From Massilia agri (GTDB lineage Bacteria > Pseudomonadota > Gammaproteobacteria > Burkholderiales > Burkholderiaceae_D): a stretch of 64,000 bases of DNA. This document shows, piece after piece, positions 52,635-59,898 of the stretch; position 1 is the stretch's first letter, and every line of letters starts with the position of its first letter. Where the stretch lies: assembly GCF_024753255.1 (NCBI RefSeq), contig NZ_JANUHA010000014.1:62001-126000 (forward strand), read 5' to 3'. The notes beneath the pieces were generated by a model. It did not search any database, was not told the DNA's origin, and worked only from the letters and a program-made list of their open reading frames with translations. A program made the translations under genes and the position numbers.

Positions 52635-52665
52635 ACGGGATGACGTTTGTTCATCCCGTTTTTTT
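52635..52665 (+). terminator. Intrinsic terminator after the azoR-pirin operon
   Basis: Stem ACGGGATGA/TCATCCCGT (52635-52643 with 52651-52659) followed by seven T residues to 52665. The next gene appears to start at 52666, directly after the T-run. Confidence 0.9.
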
Positions 52666-53139
52666 ATGCCTTTGCTAGATACCGTCGCGGATTTACTGGC
52701 CCGCGCCAGCCGTGCGCTCGGCTTCGAGACCCTTGAGTCCTTCCCGCCCGGCCACGCCTACGCGCGCACGCGCTGGAACAAGGCCTATTTCGACATCGCC
52801 TCCGACACCAGGCCGGACGCGATCGAGCAGCGCATCTGCGAGGCGATCGGCAACACGCCCCATGTGTTCGGGGAGATCGTGCATCCCACGCCGCGCATGC
52901 AGCGCGCCTTCCTCGCCGTGATCGAACAGCGCCTGCGCCGCGCCCATGGCGCTCCCGTCGACCTGGCGGCGCTGCTGGTGCATGCCTACCGCAGCCCCTA
53001 CACGGTCGAAGTCGTGCCGGGCCTGCGCCAGGCGATCCGCGACACCGCGCAATATGAACCGCAGGTCCAGGCCAACGCCATCCTGGCGTTCCTCGCCGAC
53101 GCGCCGGCCGGCTTCGGCGTGATCGAGGCGCGTCACTAG
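52666..53139 (+). CDS. Hypothetical protein of unknown family
   Basis: A 157-residue mostly helical protein (PLLDTVADLLARASRALGFE, HPTPRMQRAFLAVIEQRLRR). No motif recognised. The ATG at 52666 touches the T-run of the preceding terminator and has no ribosome site, so its real start or promoter is unclear: either a leaderless message, or a start further inside the frame (for example TTG 52675). Confidence 0.6.
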   Translation: MPLLDTVADLLARASRALGFETLESFPPGHAYARTRWNKAYFDIASDTRPDAIEQRICEAIGNTPHVFGEIVHPTPRMQRAFLAVIEQRLRRAHGAPVDLAALLVHAYRSPYTVEVVPGLRQAIRDTAQYEPQVQANAILAFLADAPAGFGVIEARH

Positions 53140-53156
53140 ACGCGCGCTTCTCCGGT

Positions 53157-53957
53157 TCAGCCAGGCGTGGCCGGGAAGTAGACCACCAGCCTGAGGTGAC
53201 GATGCTCGTCCACCAGCAAGGTCTCGTGGACGTAGTCCAGTCGCTCTCCCGCTGCGCCCAGGACCGCACTCGTGCCATGGCGCGCGACTTCGCCGGCAGG
53301 CGCCTTCCACCAGCGCCGGAAGTCGGGCGAGAGGGCGCTCAGGTCCGCGACCAGCGCCTGCATCGCCGGATCATCCGGCGCCACCGCGAAGTGGTAACGG
53401 AACTGCGCGAGCAAGCCCGGCGCATCTTCCCGCCAGGCGGGCAGCCGCGGCCGCATTTCCGGATCGGCGAACACCATCCGGAGGATGTTGCGCGCCCCCG
53501 CAGGCCTGCCTCCCAGGCCGAACAAGGCATCCGCCGCCGCGTTCCACGCGACCACATCCCAGCGAAGGTTCATGACATAGGCCGGCCTGGCGGGTAGTTC
53601 ATCGAGCAGCCGCTGGGTCAGCGGTCCCACGACGGTGCTCTGGTGCGCTTCCGGCGGGGGCGGCCGCCTGTGCGCCAGGTGGAACAAGTGGCTGCATTGC
53701 GCATCGTCCAGCCTGAGGGCGCGCGCCACGCCCAGCAGGAAGCTCTCCGAGACACGGATCTCGCGTCCCTGTTCGAACCAGGTGTACCAGGTCAACCCTA
53801 CCCCGGCCAGCGCCGCGACTTCTTCGCGCCGCAGACCGGCTGTACGGCGGCGTCCGCCGGCGGGAAGCCCCACGTCGGCGGGCGTGAGGCGGTTGCGTTG
53901 TTGCACGAGGAAGGTGGACAGCGCGTCCCTGTTGCGGATACGGGTGGAATTGGCCAT
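53157..53957 (-). CDS. XRE-family regulator with MmyB-like ligand-binding domain
   Basis: A 266-residue transcriptional regulator. The HTH (about 36-90: TAGLRREEVAALAGVGLTWY, REIRVSESFLLGVARALRLD) is followed by a PAS-like MmyB domain (about 110-260: YVMNLRWDVVAWNAAADALF) thought to bind a fatty acid or other hydrophobic ligand. It is divergent from an MFS drug exporter at 54060, which is the usual target of such regulators. Confidence 0.9.
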   Translation of the reverse strand: MANSTRIRNRDALSTFLVQQRNRLTPADVGLPAGGRRRTAGLRREEVAALAGVGLTWYTWFEQGREIRVSESFLLGVARALRLDDAQCSHLFHLAHRRPPPPEAHQSTVVGPLTQRLLDELPARPAYVMNLRWDVVAWNAAADALFGLGGRPAGARNILRMVFADPEMRPRLPAWREDAPGLLAQFRYHFAVAPDDPAMQALVADLSALSPDFRRWWKAPAGEVARHGTSAVLGAAGERLDYVHETLLVDEHRHLRLVVYFPATPG

Positions 53958-54059
53958 GCCTGTCAGTGCCAGTAATAGGATAACTGCTTAAATTGTCACA
54001 GGATCATATTGCATCGAAGATGGGGGCATTGCAAGCAAGCGAACACAGCGGAGGCCCCC

Positions 54060-55625
54060 TTGACTACACCTGTCGACCACATCCTGCCACCCGAGCATTC
54101 CGAACCGCGCACCGCCGGCCAGAGGCCGGCCGGGACCCGGGAGTGGATCGGGCTCGGCCTGCTGGCCCTCCCGACCATCCTGCTCGGACTGGACCTGACC
54201 CTGCTGCACCTCGCCCTGCCTGCACTGGCCGTCGACCTGCGGGCGACCAGCGTCCAGTCCCTCTGGATCGTCGACATCTATGGCCTCGTGATCGCCGGCC
54301 TGCTCATCACGATGGGAGCGCTCGGTGACCGTATCGGACGGCGCAGGCTCCTGATGATCGGCGCGGCGGGCTTCGGCGCAGCGTCCGTGATGGCTGCCTA
54401 TGCGCCCACCCCGGCGGCGCTGATCGCCGCCCGCGCCCTGCTCGGCATCGCGGGCGCCACCCTCATGCCATCCACGCTCGCTCTCATCAGCAATATGTTC
54501 GTGCGGCGCGAGCAGCGGGCCCTGGCCATCGGCGTCTGGGCTACCATGTTCGCGCTGGGCATGGCCGCCGGCCCGCTGGTGGGAGGCCTGCTCCTGGAAC
54601 GCTACTGGTGGGGCGCCGCCTTCCTGGTGGCGCTGCCGGTGGTCGCGGTCCTGCTGCTGGCTGCGCCTTCGCTCATCCCCGAATACCGGCCCGCGCGGGC
54701 GTCCCGGCTGGATCTCCACAGCGCCGTCCTGAGCCTGCTGGCACTGCTGCCGGTCATCTATGGTTTCAAGCACATGGCACGCTACGGCGCCGGCACCGGC
54801 GCCCTGCTCGCCATCCTGTCCGGCGTCTTTTTCGCGCGCCTCTTCGTGCGACGCCAGCGCCGGCTTCCGGATCCGCTGATCGACCTGAGCCTGTTCGACA
54901 GCCGGGCGTTCCGCATGGCCCTGCTGGTGCTGCTCGGCGGCCTCGTCGGGGTCGGAGGAACCATGCTGCTGGTCACGCAGTATCTGCAACTGGTCGTCGG
55001 GCTGTCACCGTCCGCGGCCGGGGCGTGGATGGCGCCGCCCGCCCTGGCGATGCTGGTCGCGGGGATCGTCGCCCCCTTGCTTGCCAGGACCGTGCGGCCG
55101 GGCCGGGTCATGGCCGGCGGTCTCGCAGTCTCGGTCGTCGGATATGCGATGCTGGCATTGCTCGCGCGCGGCGCCCACGATGTCGTGCAGGTCAGCGCGG
55201 CATTCTCGCTGGTCTACCTGGGCCTGGGAACGATCGCCTCCCTGGGCACCGATCTGGTGGTCGGCGCGGCGCCGCCGGAGAAGGCCGGCGCCGCCTCGGC
55301 GATGTCCGAGACGGTCCAGGAACTGGGAATCGCCATCGGAATCGCCGTCCTGGGCAGCGTGACGACCGCAGTCTACCGCCGCGAGATCGGCGCCGGCATG
55401 CCGCAGGGACTGGCCGACGAGGTGCGGCAGGCTCTGGCGGACAGCCTCGCCGGGGCGAACGCGTTTGCGCATGCGCTTCCCGACGGCCTGCTGGCGCAGG
55501 CGCAGGACGCCTTCATCGCTGGCCTCAACGCGGCTGCCGGTGCGAGCGTCGTCGGCATCGCCCTACTCGCCGCGCTCGCGGCATGGAAGCTGCAGGACAT
55601 CGGCGCGGCAGGTGGTCGCGATTGA
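54060..55625 (+). CDS. DHA2-family MFS drug exporter (SmvA/QacA-like)
   Basis: A 521-residue 14-TM proton antiporter. Motifs: GLDLTLLHLALPALAVDL in TM1, LGDRIGRRRLLMIGAAG in motif A, and GPLVGGLLLERYWWGAAF. Such pumps export quaternary ammonium compounds, dyes and antiseptics. The start is TTG 54060 with GGAGG six bases upstream; the open frame further up has no ribosome site. Divergent regulator at 53157. Confidence 0.9.
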   Translation: MTTPVDHILPPEHSEPRTAGQRPAGTREWIGLGLLALPTILLGLDLTLLHLALPALAVDLRATSVQSLWIVDIYGLVIAGLLITMGALGDRIGRRRLLMIGAAGFGAASVMAAYAPTPAALIAARALLGIAGATLMPSTLALISNMFVRREQRALAIGVWATMFALGMAAGPLVGGLLLERYWWGAAFLVALPVVAVLLLAAPSLIPEYRPARASRLDLHSAVLSLLALLPVIYGFKHMARYGAGTGALLAILSGVFFARLFVRRQRRLPDPLIDLSLFDSRAFRMALLVLLGGLVGVGGTMLLVTQYLQLVVGLSPSAAGAWMAPPALAMLVAGIVAPLLARTVRPGRVMAGGLAVSVVGYAMLALLARGAHDVVQVSAAFSLVYLGLGTIASLGTDLVVGAAPPEKAGAASAMSETVQELGIAIGIAVLGSVTTAVYRREIGAGMPQGLADEVRQALADSLAGANAFAHALPDGLLAQAQDAFIAGLNAAAGASVVGIALLAALAAWKLQDIGAAGGRD

Positions 55626-55665
55626 CACCGGCAGGCGCGCGTTACCAGGACCCGCCGAGATGCCA

Positions 55666-56853
55666 TCACATCGGGTTTGCGCCGCCCTGGACCGGCGCCG
55701 GTCCCGCAGGCCGCGCCGCGTTGCCGGGCACCCAGCGTTGGCGCAGGACCATGAAAGGCGTCTCCACCAGGCGGTACAGCAACCAGCCAGTGAGCACCGA
55801 CAGCGTCAGCAGCACGACGATGGTCAAGGCATGTTCCGGGCCGTAGCCATGCGCCGCCATCCAACCGGCAGCCATCACGCACACCGGCTTGTGCAAGAGG
55901 TAGATCGCATACGACCACAGCGCCAGCGGGCCGGCGCCCGGCACGTGCAGGTTGCGCAGCAACGAACCTTCGGCCACGCCGGCCACGATGAGCAGGGAAA
56001 ACCCCAAGGCCATCAGCGGAAACCCGAAGACGGTGATGCCGAAACCGTAGCGGTCGTCGAGGAAGAACCAGAACGCCGCGCCGCACGCCAGCAGGCCGGC
56101 AAGCCCCATCAGGTTACCGTGCTTCGTCAAGCGGCCCCATGCCCCCGGATGATGGTTGCGCAGCAGTGCCAGCGCCACGCCCGCCAGCAGCTCGTCGTAC
56201 CTGCATAAGCTAGAGTAATAAATGTACTTGAAGTAGAAGTAAAGCTTATGAGTGTGGGCATCCATCTCCTGCCACAGGTCCGCCCGCACCAGCATCCCCG
56301 CGATGAAGGCCAGAAGAATGCCGGTCCAGGCCAGGCGCAGCGAGCCCCTGCATGCCGCGCCGATCAGGGCCACCGCCGGCAGCAGCAGGTAGAACTGCTC
56401 CTCGATCGCCAGCGACCAGCTGTGCGAAAACGCGCTGCCCGGCTCCAGCGCGAAGTTCTGGATGAAGCTCGCGTACTTCCACAGCGGCAGCAGCGGCGCA
56501 TCGCCGCGGAATGCCGGCCACAGGAAGTACAGGGCCAGCACCACCCAGTAGTTCGGCAGCGTGCGCAGCAGGCGGCGCGCGTAGAAATGCTTCAGCGAGA
56601 AGCCGCCGGGCGACTTCATCGCAGCAAAAATCTGGTTGCCGATCAGGTAGCCCGACAGCGCGAAGAACAGGTCGACCCCGACCCAGCCGATGCTGCCCAC
56701 CCAGCCGAAGGTCGGCGCATCGCTTACGAACAGCACGTAGTGGTGCAGCACGACGAAGGACACGGCGAGTGCGCGCAGGGTGTCGAGGCCGTGGACGCGA
56801 ACGGTGGACGAGGATTGCATGCGGCTGGGGCAAGTGCGGAAAATGCCGATCAT
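55666..56853 (-). CDS. Acyltransferase-3 (OafA/NodX-like) integral membrane protein
   Basis: A 395-residue acyltransferase with about ten hydrophobic segments. It has the family signature RVHGLDTLRALAVSFVVLHHY and FSHSWSLAIEEQFYLLLPAV. The catalytic His is probably in VVLHHY. Such proteins O-acylate LPS, peptidoglycan or exopolysaccharide. Nothing nearby identifies the acceptor. The start at 56853 is chosen; an ATG at 56820 is an alternative. Confidence 0.9.
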   Translation of the reverse strand: MIGIFRTCPSRMQSSSTVRVHGLDTLRALAVSFVVLHHYVLFVSDAPTFGWVGSIGWVGVDLFFALSGYLIGNQIFAAMKSPGGFSLKHFYARRLLRTLPNYWVVLALYFLWPAFRGDAPLLPLWKYASFIQNFALEPGSAFSHSWSLAIEEQFYLLLPAVALIGAACRGSLRLAWTGILLAFIAGMLVRADLWQEMDAHTHKLYFYFKYIYYSSLCRYDELLAGVALALLRNHHPGAWGRLTKHGNLMGLAGLLACGAAFWFFLDDRYGFGITVFGFPLMALGFSLLIVAGVAEGSLLRNLHVPGAGPLALWSYAIYLLHKPVCVMAAGWMAAHGYGPEHALTIVVLLTLSVLTGWLLYRLVETPFMVLRQRWVPGNAARPAGPAPVQGGANPM

Positions 56854-56924
56854 GCCATGCGCCCTCGCCCGCCGCCATCTTTACCGATAGAATATCGGCA
56901 CCATTTATTCCGAGCCCTGCCGCA

Positions 56925-57896
56925 ATGACCTCTTCCAGCCAGTACCAGTTCAAATCCGTCAACTACACCGGCATCCAGCCCGGTCCGCGCGTCATCATCA
57001 TGGGCGCGACCCATGGCAACGAAGTCTGCGGCACCATCGCGATCCGCCGCATCATGGAGGAGATCGACAGTGGCAAGCTGCACATCGCCGCGGGCAGCGT
57101 CACCTTCGTGCCGGTCGTGAACCCGAAGGCCTACGAACAGAACACCCGCAACGGCGACCGCAACCTGAACCGCAACCTGTTCCCGAAAGAGGATCCCCAG
57201 GACTTCGAGGACCACATCGCCAACTGGCTCTGCCCCCTGCTCGCCCGGCACGAGGTGCTGCTCGACCTGCATTCCTTCAACGCCGTCGGCGGCCTGCCCT
57301 TCGTGATGGTCGGCCCGCTCAACAACGACGGCCCGCTGCAGCCCTTCCAGCATGCGGAAAAAGAGCGTGCGCTGGCCCGCCGCCTGGGCGTGAAGCGCTT
57401 CGTGGACGGCTGGCTGGCCACCTACGGCGACGGCGTCAAGCGCCGCAGCCGCAATGCGGACGAACTGGAGACCGTGCTGCGCTACGGCGTCGGCACCACC
57501 GAATACATGCGCAGCACCGGCGGCTGGGCCCTGACCCTGGAGTGCGGCCAGCACGAAGACCCGGCCGCGCCTGACGTGGCCTACCGCGCCATCATGAACA
57601 CCCTGGCCCACCTGAAGGTGATCGAAGCGCCGGACCCGGAGCCGATCGCTTTCGAGGACATGGAAGCGCTGTCCATGGTGACCGTGCATGACAAGCTGCA
57701 CGCGGACGACCGGTTCAGCCGCGCCTGGGCCAGCTTCGACCCCGTGAACGAAGGCGACGAGATCGGCGTGCGCGCCGACGGCACGGTCGTGAAGGCGGAA
57801 TTCAGCGGCCGCATCCTGTTCCCGGACGCGAAGGCCTCCGCCAACTCGGAGTGGTACTACATGACCCGTCCGAACCCGCGCTTCGGCCGCGAGTAA
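56925..57896 (+). CDS. Succinylglutamate desuccinylase/aspartoacylase-family zinc hydrolase
   Basis: A 323-residue M14-like deacylase. Zinc ligands and substrate boxes: GATHGNEVCG (H, E), NTRNGDRNLNRNLFP (Arg/Asn substrate box), DLHSFN (H), and the catalytic E in LECGQHEDP. The C-terminal beta domain is the usual one. It hydrolyses an N-acyl amino acid or related amide; the substrate is unknown. Confidence 0.9.
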   Translation: MTSSSQYQFKSVNYTGIQPGPRVIIMGATHGNEVCGTIAIRRIMEEIDSGKLHIAAGSVTFVPVVNPKAYEQNTRNGDRNLNRNLFPKEDPQDFEDHIANWLCPLLARHEVLLDLHSFNAVGGLPFVMVGPLNNDGPLQPFQHAEKERALARRLGVKRFVDGWLATYGDGVKRRSRNADELETVLRYGVGTTEYMRSTGGWALTLECGQHEDPAAPDVAYRAIMNTLAHLKVIEAPDPEPIAFEDMEALSMVTVHDKLHADDRFSRAWASFDPVNEGDEIGVRADGTVVKAEFSGRILFPDAKASANSEWYYMTRPNPRFGRE

Positions 57897-57903
57897 GTTC
57901 GCA

Positions 57904-58224
57904 TCAAGCCGGCGTCAGCATCTTGAGCGCGATGATTCCGCCGGCGATCATCGCGATCGCCCCGAGGCGCAGCGCGCCGGCCGGCTCGTTCAGCAGCACC
58001 ATGCCGGCGATGGCCGTGCCAACGGTCCCGATGCCGGTCCACACCGCATAGGCGGTACCCAGCGGCAGCTGGCGCAAGGCCAGGCCCAGCATGCCGACGC
58101 TGCCGGCCATCGTCGTGATGGTGAACACCGAGGGCCACAGTTTCGTGAAGCCGGCCGTGTATTTCAGGCCGACCGCCCAGGCCACTTCCAGCAAGCCGGC
58201 AATGAACAGATATACCCAACTCAT
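57904..58224 (-). CDS. sugE: SMR-family exporter, SugE/Gdx subfamily
   Basis: A 106-residue four-helix small multidrug resistance protein. It has the invariant Glu in [16 protein letters not shown] (TM1) and the G-rich TM4. SugE/Gdx proteins export guanidinium or quaternary ammonium compounds. Start 58224 with GGGAG upstream. I looked for a guanidine-II riboswitch in the leader and saw none. It is divergent from the ArsR-OYE operon, so the palindrome at 58281 may regulate both. Confidence 0.88.
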   Translation of the reverse strand: MSWVYLFIAGLLEVAWAVGLKYTAGFTKLWPSVFTITTMAGSVGMLGLALRQLPLGTAYAVWTGIGTVGTAIAGMVLLNEPAGALRLGAIAMIAGGIIALKMLTPA

Positions 58225-58280
58225 CCAGACTACTCCCTGCAAAAGCGCGCAGTATAGCGGCGCCAGCAGGATTTCCGCAT

Positions 58281-58300
58281 ATATCGTAAGATGACGATAT
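58281..58300. promoter_or_regulatory. Palindromic operator candidate for the ArsR-family regulator
   Basis: ATATCGT-AAGATG-ACGATAT, a perfect 7-bp-arm inverted repeat 34 bp upstream of the arsR-like ATG, in the intergenic region shared with the divergent sugE. It has the length and AT-rich half-site form of ArsR/SmtB operators. Confidence 0.6.
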
Positions 58301-58334
58301 TCGGATCGAAAGAACCCGATACAAGGAAGAAATC

Positions 58335-58631
58335 ATGGACATCGACGCGATCCACAAGGCCCTTGCGAACCCGGTGCGGCGCCAGATCCTGCACTGGCTG
58401 AAGGATCCGCACCAGCACTTCGCCGAGCAGGAACACCCGCTCGACATGGGCGTGTGCTGCAAGCTGATCGACCAGCGCGCCAAGCTGTCGCAGTCGACCG
58501 TGTCGGCCCACCTGGCGACCCTGCACAAGGCCGGGCTGGTGAGCACGAGGCGCGTCGGACAGTTCATCTTCTTCCAGCGTAACGAGGAGGTCATCCAGGC
58601 CTTCCTCGACCAACTGAATGACGGACTTTAG
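58335..58631 (+). CDS. ArsR/SmtB-family transcriptional repressor
   Basis: A 98-residue winged-helix regulator. The recognition region is LSQSTVSAHLATLHKAGLVS. A Cys pair in MGVCCKLI could be the sensing site for metals or electrophiles, as in NemR-like thiol chemistry, but the usual ArsR ELCVCDL box is missing. ACAAGGAAG precedes the ATG. The OYE gene follows after 12 bp, so it probably represses that enzyme and itself. Confidence 0.93.
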   Translation: MDIDAIHKALANPVRRQILHWLKDPHQHFAEQEHPLDMGVCCKLIDQRAKLSQSTVSAHLATLHKAGLVSTRRVGQFIFFQRNEEVIQAFLDQLNDGL

Positions 58632-58643
58632 GAGTAGCTCCAC

Positions 58644-59699
58644 ATGACAACGATGTTTGACCCGCTGAAGGTCGGCGCCCTCGAACTGCCGAACCGCATC
58701 ATCATGGCCCCGCTGACCCGCTCGCGCGCCGTCGGGGCGGGTCGCGTGCCGAACGCGATGATGGCCGAATACTATGTGCAGCGCGCCAGCGCCGGCCTGA
58801 TCCTGTCGGAAGCCACCGCCGTGACCCCGATGGGCGTGGGCTATGCCGACACCCCGGGCATCTGGTCTAGCGAACAGGTCGAAGGCTGGAAGCTCGTCAC
58901 CGACGCCGTGCACAAGGCCGGTGGACGCATCGTCCTGCAACTGTGGCACGTGGGCCGCATCTCGGACCCGCACTTCCTCGACGGCCAGCTGCCGGTCGCC
59001 CCGTCCGCGATTGCCGCCAACGGCCACGTCAGCCTGCTGCGCCCCAAGCGTGACCACGTCACCCCGCGCGCCCTCGAGACGGCCGAGATCCCGGCCATCG
59101 TCGCCGCCTACCGCAAGGGCGCCGAGAACGCGAAGAAGGCCGGCTTCGACGGCGTCGAGATCCACGGCGCCAACGGCTACCTGCTCGACCAGTTCCTGCA
59201 GGATTCCACCAACCAGCGCACCGACCAGTACGGCGGCTCGCTGGAAAATCGCGCCCGCCTGATGCTCGAAGTGACGGACGCCTGCATCGACGTCTGGGGC
59301 GCGGACCGCGTCGGCATGCACCTCGCGCCGCGCGGCGACCAGCACACCATGGGCGACTCGAATCCGCGCGAGACCTTCGGCTACGTCGCCCGCGAGCTGG
59401 GAAAACGCGGTATCGCCTTCATCTGCGCCCGCGAAGCCATCGGCGACGACAGCCTGCGCGCCCACCTGAAGAAGGAATTCGGCGGCGTCTACATCGCCAA
59501 CGAGAAGCTGACCAGGGAAAGCGCGGAGCAGCTGATCGCATCCGGCGAAGCGGATGCCGTGGCCTTCGGCGTGTGGTTCATCGCGAACCCGGACCTGCCG
59601 CGGCGCTTCGCGCAGAACGCGCCGCTGAACCAGCCGAAGCCTGAGCTCTTCTACGCACCGGGCGCCGAAGGGTACATCGACTACCCGGCGCTCGCGTAA
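58644..59699 (+). CDS. nemA: Old Yellow Enzyme-family alkene reductase
   Basis: A 351-residue FMN ene-reductase that reduces activated alkenes, N-ethylmaleimide and nitro esters with NAD(P)H. Landmarks: NRIIMAPLTRSRA (FMN), WHVGRISDPHF (active-site His region), EIHGANGYLLDQFLQDSTNQ (the HxxN/Y catalytic pair), and YIDYPAL at the C-terminus. Length fits NemA/XenA. Co-transcribed with the ArsR-like repressor 12 bp upstream. Confidence 0.93.
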   Translation: MTTMFDPLKVGALELPNRIIMAPLTRSRAVGAGRVPNAMMAEYYVQRASAGLILSEATAVTPMGVGYADTPGIWSSEQVEGWKLVTDAVHKAGGRIVLQLWHVGRISDPHFLDGQLPVAPSAIAANGHVSLLRPKRDHVTPRALETAEIPAIVAAYRKGAENAKKAGFDGVEIHGANGYLLDQFLQDSTNQRTDQYGGSLENRARLMLEVTDACIDVWGADRVGMHLAPRGDQHTMGDSNPRETFGYVARELGKRGIAFICAREAIGDDSLRAHLKKEFGGVYIANEKLTRESAEQLIASGEADAVAFGVWFIANPDLPRRFAQNAPLNQPKPELFYAPGAEGYIDYPALA

Positions 59700-59717
59700 G
59701 CCGGCAATACCACCGTC

Positions 59718-59741
59718 GCCCCGGCGCAGGCCGGGGCCCCG
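59718..59741 (+). terminator. GC-rich hairpin after the OYE gene
   Basis: GCCCCGGC/GCCGGGGC (59718-59725 with 59730-59737) with a 4-base loop, 19 bp after the stop. Only a short GTTT run follows, so it is a weak terminator. The rest of the gap to 59898 holds the promoter of the aminopeptidase gene, without a confident -10/-35 assignment. Confidence 0.45.
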
Positions 59742-59898
59742 TTTCCCCCGCCCTTTCCGCCCGTCTCCCCGCACCGCGCACCCCGTACATACGTTCTACA
59801 AAACGATATGCATGTGGTGTGTTTGACAGCTGTCTCATGCTATTCTTGCGCGATTATTTTTAGCGCCCCCCATAGCGCGCTGTCCTCCAGGAGACCAC

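Noticed and set aside
58225-58334. Guanidine-II (mini-ykkC) riboswitch upstream of sugE
   Set aside because: No pair of short hairpins with ACGR loops was found on the minus strand; the only clear structure is the ArsR-like palindrome.
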